Translations under genes and position numbers: made by a program
The notes under the pieces: model-generated
Databases searched by the model: none
The model's input: only the letters and a program-made list of their open reading frames with translations
What the model was told of the DNA's origin: nothing
Part shown: positions 1 through 11,741 of the stretch, piece after piece
How the letters are laid out: every line of letters starts with the position of its first letter
Numbering within the stretch: position 1 is the first letter of the stretch
From: Cordia subcordata
Lineage: Eukaryota; Streptophyta; Magnoliopsida; Boraginales; Cordiaceae
Direction: 5' to 3'
DNA: 64,000 nt
NCBI GenBank assembly: GCA_028554755.1
Contig: JAPTOF010000006.1
Coordinates: 1,668,501-1,732,500, forward strand

Positions 1-1055
1 GAAAATTGACCTTAATCAGATGGTTTAACAATACATATTTCTACAACTATATATCGGGGGAAAAATGTTTATATACCACACTAACTTTATTTTCTTTATT
101 TTTGAACGAGTGAATAATTAATTATTAAAATTTTCTTATAACATTGTAATGAATATTTTGAGACAAATCGTGTTATGAAGATATGTGAAAAGCGAGTAAA
201 TGAAAAATATAAATTGTTGGGTTGTTGGTTAAAGGTGGTGACCGAAATTTATGGAAAATCCCCATGGGGAACAACATCAACCGCTTTTATGTGAGTTGAA
301 TTGAATAGAAAAGTCTTTTCCATTTTGAGCTAAGCGTCGGTATAGCTTCGCGACGCATTACTCGCGTTTCAATCTTTTTGAATATATTGACAAAAATAAA
401 AAAAAGATTCCTTTTGAAGATGCTAGAACTCTGTAGTATGTAATTGAATGAATCAAATATGCTTGGTAAACTCTGTTAGAAAAGGAAAAAAAAAAAAAGA
501 AGCTTGGTAAACTTAGCAACAAATTTACATTCGAATTAATTATCAGCAACCGCAACTTTTGGGTTAGGTTTTTTCTTTTATAATGACCACAAAAGAAGAT
601 ACTCATTATGTGATTGATTAACAGAAAGGGAACAGCTATAGAAAGATTGGCTCAATATTGGATGGATACCAGAACTTGTCCTTTTCTCTTCTTGGTTACT
701 AGAAGTTCGTTTTACATAAAATTACATTAGATTCGATTCGAAATTATAAATCTGATGGTGAAACGATTCCTTCATCAATCACATACTTTCAATTAGTTTT
801 ACATGGTATTTGTATTTATATAACATAAGTTTTTGATCTTCAAATATAATAACTCACTATTTAACTATTTGACTAAAATTCTTGAAAGCCAAAAGACTTC
901 TATTCTGTTAAGCTCGACCTGATTTGTTCCCTTCTACTACTAAACAACTATATATGAAATGGCTAAGACTCGTATTACTATATATTTACATAATTTTTGT
1001 GATGCTCTTACAGATCATTTCATTAGCCACTAGGTGTGGATGTTGTACCAATTAT
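1..1055. other. AT-rich intergenic DNA, no gene seen
   Basis: No reading frame here shows a recognisable protein, conserved motif or exon-like codon use. The short frames are low complexity (Phe, Leu, Ser or Lys runs from A/T tracts). A poly-A tract lies near 487-500. I see no promoter that could be tied to a gene. Confidence 0.6.
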
Positions 1056-1140
1056 TATTATTTTTTTTTGACACTCATTCTCATGGGCTTCGAACCCAAG
1101 ACCTCACTTTTATGAGAAATAATCTTAACCACTTGAGTTA
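1056..1140 (-). repeat. tRNA-like (SINE-like) fragment
   Basis: Read on the minus strand this stretch has an A-box-like segment (AACTCAAGTGGTTAAG), then about 30 bases later a B-box-like segment (GGGTTCGAAGCC). That is the RNA polymerase III promoter spacing found in tRNA-derived SINEs. It cannot fold as a complete tRNA by eye. A SINE head is an inference from the two boxes; no poly-A tail or target-site duplication was identified. Confidence 0.35.
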
Positions 1141-1272
1141 TCTCTTAATTCCAATTATTAATATAACTTAAATTATAGTGCGCACACACACTCTCTCTCT
1201 TCTCTCTCTATATGTATATTTCATTATTTTCCTACCACTAGAGAGAAAGGTACTTCCCTACTCGGCAAATTG

Positions 1273-1346
1273 TGGGCAAGAAGGGATTCAAACCCTCGGT
1301 ATTGTGGTTTGTAGTCACGTGCTCTAATCTTCTAAGTTACAGGCCC
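1273..1346 (-). pseudogene. Decayed plastid trnR-ACG copy (NUPT)
   Basis: The minus strand reads as a 74-base tRNA closely matching plastid tRNA-Arg(ACG) as I know it: 5' GGGCCTGTA, the D-arm region around GATTAGAGCACGTG, the T-arm GGGTTTGAATCCC, and a GCCCA 3' end. Differences from the plastid gene are nearly all transitions (G to A, C to T), as expected for methylated nuclear DNA. The anticodon position reads ACA instead of ACG. Plastid-derived spacer probably continues on both sides (roughly 1240-1420), but I did not fix those borders. It is unlikely to make a working tRNA. Confidence 0.75.
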
Positions 1347-1420
1347 CAACCCATCCCATTGGATCTGTTCCCAGGAGTGCCCCAAAAGAAGGAATCTTTT
1401 CTCTCCCCAGCTATTTTAGG

Positions 1421-2282
1421 TTAAGAAGATGCAAAAGCGTGTTTATAACGGTGCTTTCAAAAGTGAGAAGTGAAAGAGAAAATATGGCATAATTATTGGA
1501 GTTTTAAATAATACGACCTTTTGATTTTTTATTGTATATGTAAAAACTTTCAAACATGCAACACTTACAAATAAAAGTTAAAATTGCAGGCAGAGATGGA
1601 GTACCACGTCCACCCTGGTTGAAATTTCTATACGGTGCTTAGATTTATATAATTTAGTGGTGTGGTTTGAGTAGAAATCAGGTTTTAGATCACAATGAAA
1701 GTGACTAAATAAACCAAAGAAATAAGAGGAAAATGCATGTCTTATCAGGACACTTTGTGGCCATTACCCTTTGATTGCAGAGAGCTTTCTCTCAAGTGGC
1801 CACGATGCATGATTGCTTTCACACCAAACGAATTGAATCTAACGGCGTCTCCCTATAACACGCCCTTCGCCCGGAGTTAAAATTTTATTCTTTTAAATAT
1901 TATAATATTATGAAAGAAATTAAAAAAAAGTAAAAACACACATATATAATGATTTTAAGAATTTTCCATTATGTCGATATATTTCCGAGACCATTTTCTT
2001 TTATCATGTGTGTTTGTGTTTGTGTTAGATGAATAAAGCATTTGGTCCGATGCATCCATCACAAAGAAGTAGGAATGCTTGGGACACTCAATGTAAACAA
2101 ATGAGAAGAAAAACAATGTGTTACATAATAAATAGTATTTTGTTTCAAGTCGGTTAACTGAAAGCAAAATTTTAGAAGAAGAAAAGATGGAAAAGAATCG
2201 AAGCATCAGGTCAACGTAGGCGTACGTGTACGTAGCGTCAAAAGGTGGGTGACGTATAGTGCGGCTAATAGTTGTCGAATAA
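1421..2282. other. Intergenic DNA, no gene seen
   Basis: Nothing codes convincingly. The minus-strand frame at 1955-2206 has no family resemblance. Around 2213-2276 there is a locally GC-richer patch with several ACGT cores (cgtacgtgtacgtagc), which are bZIP-type binding cores in plants, but no gene start lies near enough to assign them. Confidence 0.5.
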
Positions 2283-2677
2283 GAGTATGTTTGGCCCTCG
2301 AACGCTCAAAAGTATTTTTGGTGAGTTTAAAAGTTAAAATTAATTTGTTTGGCCTATTTTTAAAAGAGTTTTTAAATAAAAGCTGAAGTTGTAAAAAGCT
2401 GAAAAATCAAAAGCTCTAAATTGGAGTTTTTCAGAAAAAGTTTTTGAAAAGTTATTTTGATGTCATGTCAAAAATTATTTTTCTTCATTTTTTCTCAAAA
2501 AAACTATTTTATATTTTTTAAAGTCCAATATTACACTCAAAACAACTGAAAGCTTAACTTTTACAATACTAGACCAAACAATCAACTGCTTTTATTCAAC
2601 AGCACTTCTACTCAAAACTTTACTGTTAAAAGCTCTACAACTTAACAGTTGAAATCATACAATTAGGCCAAACAGAG
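2283..2677. repeat. Fold-back MITE (Tourist-like)
   Basis: The left end begins near a TATGTTTGGCC motif and the right end carries GGCCAAACAGAGCAG, an imperfect inverted repeat. The interior is made of degenerate inverted motifs (AAAAGTT / AACTTTT, AAGCTGAA / TTCAACAG). Size about 395 bp, no coding capacity. A TAA precedes the left end. Assignment to the Tourist/PIF-Harbinger group rests on the GTTTGGCC terminus and is tentative. Confidence 0.5.
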
Positions 2678-3522
2678 CAGAGAAATGTAAAACTGGTGTG
2701 TGTAAATTCCGACCAAAAAAAAGAAAAAAACTGATGTGTAAATACAAATGTCATTATCATACCTATAGAAAATCCACGTCACCATGAACAAAAGGCCAAA
2801 CCGTGAAAATGGCATCTAACTTTTCTCGCTAAATGTTGAGTGTCCCTTGTATTCCACAAGCAACTTTATTTGAAAAAATTAACCATCATATGGTTGATTG
2901 TTATATTCAATAATACGAATTCTTTTATCGTAACTGTATTATTGTATATTTTATTAATTTATTTTATAAACGTTATAATTATAAGAAATGGAGAAGCCAC
3001 TATGCTTAAGTGCGCATCTTGCAGCACTGAGAAAATGGAAAGATACATTGCAACCAATAGGCAGAAAAGTCAGGATTAAAAAAAAAAAAAGAGCTTACGT
3101 AAACAAAAAAAAAAAGGGAACTGTAGATACTGCGACATGGAAGTGTTTCCGATCAAAAATGGAGAATGCTTTACGGTGTCCGTTTTAGGGTTATCTCTCT
3201 TAATGGCACTAAATTCAAGTCAAGTAATAATCACACACAAGACTCAAGAACGAGCATGATACCAGTGCTCTTTGTGCCTGATTCTTCAGTCTACAACCCG
3301 AATCATACTCTGCAAAACGAGCATATTCGTAGTAATTTTAGTTTGCGATAATGAATGGGCCGCTAATTAACCTCACTAAATTAATACCTTACTTGCCTAA
3401 GTTCCAAAGCCACAATTACAAACAAACGGGTTCATATAGTTTACTAGGCTCAGCACAGATTGGTTTTTCGGTGGATATTGTTTCGATTCGAAATCAAGTT
3501 CAATAATTATAAAATGGCTACT
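2678..3522. other. Intergenic DNA, no gene seen
   Basis: Three overlapping plus-strand frames of 61-79 codons lie between 2840 and 3351. They are rich in Lys and Ile, have no recognisable domain, and overlap one another out of frame. I treat them as chance frames. Confidence 0.5.
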
Positions 3523-4925
3523 TGTTGGCTTTATAGTGTTAATGTTTTGTGTTTTGATGATGCAAATTTTAGTTGAGAATGTGCTTGCTTAAATGAAACT
3601 CTTTAATATGCTAATATCCTTGTGAGATTGTGCATGAGTTGATTGGCAAGAAAGTTCATTAGTAGTCGGGAGTGCATACGCGTCTAATATTCATTAAAGC
3701 TTAACAATTATACAAGTTTGGATGGCAGGATGGCATGAAGAGTACAAGATTGTTCGTGATAAAGGAGATATAAGGAAGAGACGAGACGGCATAAGGGGTA
3801 CTGACAAATGCTCCTTTCCATTTAGCCTTAGAAAACATCTTATAGCTCTTAATGACATGATTTTCTTGAACTACTTTTTGTTTAAATGGTTTTAAACTTG
3901 TTTTTGAAGGAGTGAAAAATATTCATGAAGTGTTCCTCACTTTGCTTCTTTCCTCAAAATCTCCAAAACACTTGCATAGCACGTTTTTGCTCCAAATTGT
4001 GCTTTTAGACTCTCTTTGAAATGATTTTATCTTGCCAAATTAGCTTTGTTTTCAAAAGAGTGTATCAAACATGTTTGTACTTTGAAAAAGGTGCTTTCTA
4101 GACCTACCAATCACCCTAGCCGGTTGACCGACTAGAGCAAGAGGGCTACTGGTAAGCACTGCAACAAGGGATTTGCCGGAGTTACTCTTTGGCCTTGCTG
4201 GTCGACCAGTTAAGACTATTAGCAAAGGCTAAGTACTTTGAAGGCATTCGATCACCCTAACTAGATGACTAGACCCCTAAAAGGTAGGGCTCAGATTTGA
4301 AATTTTTTTTTTGTCGTTAACAATACTTTTTTAGCTGCCTATTTAAACTTATTTTCACCTCATTTGTGATATAGAGATAAAATTATTGCAAAGCATTTTC
4401 AAAACTTTTTCTTCACTTTCAAACACTTTCTTACTTTGAAAATCATAAATCTTGAGTTATAAGTTGCTAAATCTTTGGGTAAACAAGAGCTTATCTTTGT
4501 TATATCTTATTCATTGAATAGTAATCCTAAAAACCTTTCATTTCTTCAAATTGTAGCTTGTACACACTCAAGCTAGAAATTGGTTGTAAGATCCATATTC
4601 TTAGATAGAAAAAGGGTGTGGGAAAATTTTTGGTGAGGAAGCTCACTTGGATTCTTTGAAGGAGGCTTCAAAGAGTTATATGGTTGGTTTGTGCTTCACC
4701 AACTTTTGAAAAAGCATTTTTTGTAGAATTGTTTGAAGTCCTAAGGGGAGAACCATCTTAAATCGGTTGTGATCTCTCTCCCCTTCCTTACTCCTTAGTT
4801 TACTTGGTATATTGCTCACCATTTGTTTGGTTATTTGCTTAAGTGATTATTATTTGATTGTTAAATGATCTTTATTGCTTAAATTTGCCATAAATTTAAT
4901 TCAACCCCTCTTAAATTTATTTGCC
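3523..4925 (+). repeat. Possible copia-type LTR remnant
   Basis: The stretch begins with TGTTGGCTTTATAG followed by a GTTTTGATGATGC segment, a start often seen in Ty1-copia LTRs. It ends near a pyrimidine-rich segment with AATTCAACCCCTCTT, also common near the 3' end of such LTRs. There is no gag-pol reading frame, so it would be a solo or truncated LTR. I could not find a clean 5-bp target-site duplication or a terminal CA, so the borders are guesses. Confidence 0.35.
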
Positions 4926-5834
4926 TCCCACCCCAGTTAATTGGACTAGACATTAACAACGAGGCATTTTGTTCCGTCATATGCGGGCCTGACCCTTTTT
5001 TGCTTGGGTCAAATTACGAAGTCACTAATATGCAAAACATTAAACAAATCATCCAACCCAAAGAGAATGAAATCGGACTTGGCATCTAATTTTCAGGCAA
5101 GCAATAACCCTGCAGGCAAAAAATTGCTCAGCAAATCCCCCTGAAAGTTATCCATGTAACAAGTAATAGGCCAAGGACTAAGGTGTCCACAGTATGAACA
5201 TTTAGTGCAATTTGCGTTGGAGCCTTTTGTTGGCTAGCTAATATTTTATTCTTTAAATCTCATGGTCGATCTGGAGTTTCTTGAGTCACGTAGCTAAGAT
5301 TCTGAAACCCGAACTAATGGCTTACAAAAACTCAGTAAAATATGGTCGAGTCATATCTATCATATCAAGGGTAAAATGAGAATAATCGGATCATGAAATT
5401 CAAACTTAGGTTATCATTTTTGAAAAAAATAATTTTGATTCAACCACTTGACCAAATCCCTATTTCAGAAAAATATAGATAAATAGAAATAAATGATAAA
5501 TAATAAATGAAACGCCTTAAGAAAAGAAAAAAGTCGTATCAGAATCGTCTTTCTTCTCGGATGGGCTTCCTCGAGTGATCCTATAAAGGCCGTTCAACGA
5601 CCTTCACTAGCTGTGCTTTCGTCTTCATTAGGCCTACTTCAAAATTGTGATAATTCTTTTCCCCTAAATCTGTAAATTTGTTATACAAGTATTTTATCGT
5701 AATTATATATATTAAAAATATATCATTATTTTTTTCAACAATGTACTCTTATAATAAAATTAAAATCTGAAATATAAACCATATGCCCGTATTTTCCAAA
5801 GATTCACACACACACACACATATATGCACACACA
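4926..5834. other. Intergenic DNA with a short CA/TA repeat
   Basis: No gene is seen. A CA-rich microsatellite with TATA interruptions spans about 5806-5834; the Helitron listed next is inserted at its end, and TG-rich sequence resumes on the far side. Confidence 0.6.
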
Positions 5835-6166
5835 CTAGTGCGTTACCCGTGCGATACACGGGGAGCAGCATATATAATTAAATATATTAAAACTATAGAG
5901 TTTTTGCATCTTACTAAATAGTTATTGAAACAATTATATACTATAAAATTAATAAAACAATGATGATATATATAAAGAAATGGCATAATATTAATTAAAT
6001 TAAAATATTTAATACAGGAATGAAAATAAATAAATGATGGAAAACGAAAATGTCCTAAGAATGGACATATTTAATTAATTGATAAGTAATTATAGAAAGT
6101 TTATTATATAGAGCGCCACTTAGCATACAAAATTACAACTTAATTTGCTTTATTATATAATATAGA
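5835..6166 (-). mobile_element. Small non-autonomous Helitron
   Basis: On the minus strand the element starts with TC (TCTATATTATATAATAAAGC) at 6166. It ends at 5835 with CTAG, preceded by a hairpin: CCCGTG stem, 5-base loop, CACGGG stem (5846-5862), 7 bases from the CTAG. The flanks are A at 5834 and T at 6167 on the plus strand, the A|T insertion site expected of Helitrons, with no target duplication. At 332 bp it has no Rep/helicase and must have been mobilised by a relative elsewhere. Confidence 0.75.
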
Positions 6167-7951
6167 TGTGTATGTGTGTGTTTTCGGTCTTAATCCATTG
6201 AAAGTGGCCGTGAAATGGTGACCAACTTTTTATTAAATGTTCTCAACTTCATTAGTGCACTAAGGCCTTTCGTCTTGCAAGATTATTATCAGATAGTTAA
6301 GTTATTAGTTGCATGATCTTTATTAGATGTGTATTTTCGCTTTTTATTTGTTAAACTTTGTGCCTAAGGAAGTGGTGTGTTACTTTGAACTGCAAGTTAT
6401 GGGATACGGTCTAAAGAACTAGATCGAGGATTATTAAAACCCTTTTTTAGTTACTGGCATTTCTATATGAAATATTATTAATTAATTCATATTATGTTAG
6501 AGGATAAATGAGGTTGAGAGGAAAATTAAAGAGAAAAGAAGGGAATAAAAAGAGAGAGAAAGAGGAGAGAAATAAAAAAAATTCAAAATATATGACTGAA
6601 TTGGTTTACTTATGATAGGGATGGATAAGAATACGAAGATTTTCACTGTAGGTGAAACTCTGTGTTGTGTTTCACCTGTGCACAAGTACATGATTATACT
6701 AGTAAAGTACCAGAAGGGTAAGGTTTATAAGAGTCCTAGTCTACCTATAGTACATAGATATAATCCAGAAGTTACCAAACCTTAGCGACAAATTATTTAA
6801 AAAGAGGACTAGAGGATAGACAAGTTATGAGAATAAGTCTTTGCCCACTTTTTGACAAAAATCTTAATCATCAATGAATTAATTTTGGTGCCGCCTTAAC
6901 GCCAAAATGAAAGTTTTCGCACAAGCTGAGAGTGAGTAATTCACTCTTCTGTTTGTTTGGTCAAAGTTTGTTCGGCTTAATTAAGTAACTTTGCTGTTCT
7001 GTCTATCCAAAGATATAAAAGGAGAAGAGAATTAACTTTTCTTTTATACCAAATTTGAATTCTGCAGTTTGTTTAATGAAACTTTTCCCATTTTGGAAAA
7101 AAGAAGGGGGGCCATCTCCATTACTTGTAAAGAGTAAAGACCGCCTTTACAGTAAATGGCTAGCTTATACTACACTGTACACATATAATTAAAGAAATCT
7201 TTGTCGTACAATAGTGTAATTGTAACAGCTAGTGGTCTAAGCAAGCTTAAAGCATGTTTACCATACATAGTAAGTAGACAAGACAACATTAAATGTCAAT
7301 ATGTTTTTTTTCAACAGGTGCAATGTTGTACCCATTAAGATTAATTAAATGATCCCATATACATGAAAATTTACCATTTTAATAATTATCACATTAAATA
7401 AAACCTAATTTTATTAAGGTAAATTAAATGTTAGGATGATTAAAAATGATAACATATGGATGAAAATATTATCCAGTTTTAACGAGTGCAATGTCACAGT
7501 AATTAGTTAGAAAGAAATGATGTCCAAATAAACTCCTCTCTCTCTCACTCTGTGATGTTCCGAAGAGAAATCCCAGATCATGACTCAACGAATGGCATTA
7601 ATTGGGCGTCTATTTGTTCTCTTGAAAGTGCACCGGGCATTGATAAATAGTAAAATGGCTGCGTAATAGCCACACATGCAGCTTGCATTATTTCCAACAA
7701 ACTTTTTCATAGCAGACCCTGAATCTTTATATGCAAAAATCAAGTTGTTCAACAACATTTCCCCCCTTGTTTAGCCGAAAAGTGTAATATATATGGAGAT
7801 CTTTCCGCCCTGGTGAATGTTTCGCCGCCTGCTCCATCGTTAGCTTCCACATTTAAGCCGAGGATTATTACTTTCATTTTATCTGTTCGTATACATTCTG
7901 CTATCAACTTTCAGCATTTTCTTCTTAGTGTGATAAAATCTTTTTGAGAAT
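6167..7951. other. Intergenic DNA and upstream region of the GMC gene
   Basis: No coding region is supported; the minus-strand frame at 6497-6691 is low-complexity Ser/Leu/Phe. The last few hundred bases should hold the promoter of the oxidoreductase that starts at 7952. A TA-rich TAATATATAT segment at about 7786-7795 could serve as its TATA element, but there is nothing else to fix the transcription start. Confidence 0.4.
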
Positions 7952-10900
7952 ATGAGTTCACCAGGGCCTGGGTTGATATCTATTCTAGCCGTTAATTTTG
8001 CATTACTCTTTCTTCTTGGTTCTTGTCTCGGAGAAAAAGGTACATCTCTCTCTGTCCCTCGCTCGCTCTTTGTGTGAGATTAAAACATTAAAATATGCAT
8101 AAACAATTGGAACTGCATTAAACACGCATCTGTTGAGTTCTTTTCTTTTTTTTTCTTCTTCTTCTTTTTTCCTTTTTTTTTTTTTGGGTGCTGAGCATGC
8201 ACTTGTTGCATGTAATTTTGCTAAGTTACCCAGTAAAATTTTATTGTTAGTAGTTGTTAGAATTAACAAAATTCTCAATCTTTACAGCTCCATACACTTC
8301 GTTTGCCAAGGATGCTATAATGGCTCCACCGGTGGAATTCTACGACTACATTATCATTGGTGGAGGCACCGCAGGCTGTGCCTTGGCTGCTACTCTCTCC
8401 GAAGGTGCAAAAGTGTTACTGCTGGAAAGGGGTGGTTTACCTTATGGCAACCCTAACATCGCCAACATAAATGGCTTTGTAGCCACACTAGCAGACACGT
8501 CTCCCACATCGGCTTCCCAGCCATTCATCTCCACGGATGGCGTCTTCAACCACCGAGCCCGGGTGTTGGGCGGTGGCTCCGCCCTGAACGCGGGGTTTTA
8601 CACCCGGGCCGGCGTGGATTACGTGAGAAGAGCTGGTTGGGATCAAAGACTAGTTGATGAATCATATGAATGGGTGGAGAGGAAGGTGGCGTTTAAGCCA
8701 CCTATGCTGGCTTGGCAAACTGCGGTGAAAGATGGTTTGCTCGAGGCTGGTGTGTTGCCTTACAATGGTTTCACGTATGATCACTTGATTGGGACTAAGT
8801 TTGGTGGCACCATTTTTGATCAAAATGGTCACAGACACACAGCTGCTGATTTGTTGGAGTATGCTGATCCATCGAAGATTACTGTGCATCTCAATGCAAC
8901 CGTGCAGCGAATTTTGTTCATGACAGAAGGTAACTTTTGCTTCAAGTATTTTTAAGTTAAAAAAGTCAATTTAGTCCATATACAAGTATTAAATTATGTG
9001 TCATTAAATTTATTTCATGCATGGATGCATTTATTTATTTAGGGCAAAGGAGAGGATAAGTAGGGATAAACAAAATGAGGGAAAAAAAAAAAAAAGAATA
9101 AGAAAGAACCATCTTGGAGAAAACATGTTCTTTAAATTTTCAAGCCCTCGTCTAAACCAAGTACGAAAAGTAAAATCAAAAGAGGTCCCAGGAAGACCAA
9201 ATGGTCCACATTTATGAAGCTTTAAATGAGCTTATTCCGGCATTAAGGCAGAGGTTGAAAAAGGGTGGCATCACCAGCTCATTTTTTTTGGCAGTTTTTT
9301 CAGCTGCATTTTTCTGATTTATGGTTGTCCTCTTCCTAATTCTTAATTGCTTATTTATACTCTATTATCACCTTAGTTTTTTTTTTTTTTTTTTGTGATA
9401 CGGGCAAAATCCAATTGACAAAACCTAATCACTGAACATTCAGCGGAGCTTAATTACCAATTGGTAAATTCTACCATAGTATTAACTATTGTGGTAGTTG
9501 ACACTAGCAAGGTAGTTAGATACAAGATTCAAACTATTTATTATAGTTTTGAATAGAATTTACATCTAATTAACTCCTCAACTTCTCAAAATTAAAATGG
9601 GTTTTTATTAAGAGTAATGTTACGTACCCAAATAATGCTTCGTTCACTCTCTTTTGTGAATAACAATTTTCATTTGAAATGTGAAATGTTTCATATATCA
9701 GAAAAATTATTAACATGGAGAAGAAAATATAATGAAACAATAATGGAATGCTCCCAATAGTTTTAATTAGATTTGACCATTCTCCCAAACGTTTTGTGAT
9801 GGTGAAAAATCGTCATTATAACAACAACGCAGGGCAACCCAGACCAAGAGCTCACGGAGTTTTCTACGGAGACGCCATAGGTAGGAGACACGCGGCGTAC
9901 TTGAAAAGAGACAGCTCTAAAAATGAGATCATCTCATCAGCAGGCGCCCTTGGAAGCCCACAGCTCTTGATGCTAAGCGGTATTGGGCCGTCGGAGCATT
10001 TGAGGAGGCATAAGATTGGGGTGGTGTTGGACCAGCCCATGGTGGGCCAAGGAATGGCTGATAACCCGATGAATGCTCTCTTTGTTCCATCACCTCGGCC
10101 CGTAGAAACCTCCCTTATCCAGGTGGTGGGCATCACCAAGTTCGGTACTTACATTGAAGCCGCCAGTGGGAACATTCAGATGGCTTGGGCCCACAGGATG
10201 GCCGCAGATTTTGGAAAATTAGCAAATCAGGTTTGATCTCTGTACTTTTTAACTTTTTGATTCATGGAGTTCATCTAAATTTAACAAATTTACCGTTTTA
10301 AGATCAAAATCAAGTAACATGTGATTGAAGTACAATCTTTAATTAGCCATAAATTTCTAAATTTATTGTGCGTTACACCATTTTAAGGCAATACTTACAA
10401 TAATTAGGACTCTAAGACAACCATAATGAATTAGTTATTGGGTGAATGGGAAGTTTTATCAAAATGGAACAGCCCTACTATATCTCAAAGAGTGCAACAT
10501 AATACTCTGTTCAATATTCAGGTTTCACTCTAAAGTATATTCATAGGAAGATCAATAAATGCACAAATTAATTAGTTAACCATGGTTTAGAGCTTCCTCT
10601 TAAAACTCGCATTGTGAATGAGCCACTAGGATCTTTTGTAGAACTCTCCTAAATAAAGATATTAGAGAAATTTCCTTATTTAAATTAGTTCTTATGTACT
10701 CGGCTTTTGCTTCATTCAAAAAAAAAAAAAAATGATTTACTTACAAATTTTCGGCAAGCTGAAAATGTTTCAAGAAAAGCTTTTTATATATTTGTTCAGA
10801 GTGGACAGCACTTTACTGTGCCGGACAACTTCGGCACCATAGTAGCGATGCCTGAATTTGACGTATACATGAACTCCACGGTCCAAGCCGGTTTAATCCT

Positions 10901-11741
10901 GGAAAAAATTATGGGGCCTTTCTCAACAGGGCATCTCGAACTCCATAACAAAAACCCAAGTGATAACCCAAGAGTTACTTTCAACTACTTCCAAGACCCC
11001 AGAGACATGCAGAAATGCGTACAAGGCATGGAGACCATTTTAGAGGTGATAGGCTCGAGATCTTTCTCGAAGTTTCGTTACCCTTTCACGCCGGCGCAGT
11101 CTTACATCAACCTCATGGTGTCTTTTCCGTTGAACTTGCGGCGTAAACACGTCAGAGCTGCGATTTCCATGGAAGAGTTCTGTCGAGACACGGTGATGAC
11201 CATCTGGCATTACCATGGAGGATGCCAAGTGAATAGGGTGGTGGATCATGAGTATAGAGTTCTTGGCGTTGATGCATTGCGCGTTGTCGATGGGTCCACG
11301 TTTTATGACTCTCCCGGAACCAATCCTCAAGCTACTGTTATGATGCTGGGCAGGTAAAGCACCGCTTAGTGCTCTTCTGCATTGATTTTTTTTAGGAGTA
11401 TTTTTTTTTTTTTAGAAAGAAGAGATTTAAAATTCTGATTTCTGGAAGAAAAAAGTATGATTGAGGCTTTTTTTTGCAAAAATTTCACGTCTTTTGAAAT
11501 TTGAAATAAATAGTTTTTTAAAAAAATAATTTTTTTTAAGAAGAAAAAGTACTTCTCAACGAAGAAAAAGCCAATTCAAAGATACATTTATCATGTTGTA
11601 CACACCAAAAACACAATGATTATGTATAGAGCTTAATTAATTTCTTATTGGACAGCTGGAATAGTAACAATGTTGGTATGGGTTTTTTGGTCATGCAGGT
11701 ATGTGGGACAACGAATCTTGCGAGGTAGAGCGACCTTTTGA
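7952..11741 (+). CDS. HOTHEAD-like GMC oxidoreductase
   Basis: Predicted FAD-dependent oxidoreductase of the glucose-methanol-choline family, closest in type to plant HOTHEAD and (R)-mandelonitrile lyase-like proteins. Model: 7952-8039, 8288-8929, 9833-10230, 10800-11353, 11699-11741; 574 residues, all GT-AG, frame closes at TGA. Residues 1-27 form a signal peptide-like hydrophobic start, pointing to secretion. The FAD-binding GGGTAGC lies at 54-60 and the ribose-binding Glu at E76. A second GMC signature appears in exon 3 ([19 protein letters not shown]). Near the C-terminus HYHGG (513-517) and GTNPQ (549-553) carry the usual catalytic His/Asn region. In Arabidopsis HOTHEAD acts in cuticle formation by oxidising omega-hydroxy fatty acids; whether this paralogue shares that substrate is inference. 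Length is normal for the family and nothing is broken. Confidence 0.9.

Noticed and set aside
8254..8287. GMC protein starting at the ATG-like start of the frame at 8254
   Set aside because: The stretch before 8288 is intron ending in TTTACAG; the real start is the 88-base exon at 7952 with a signal peptide.
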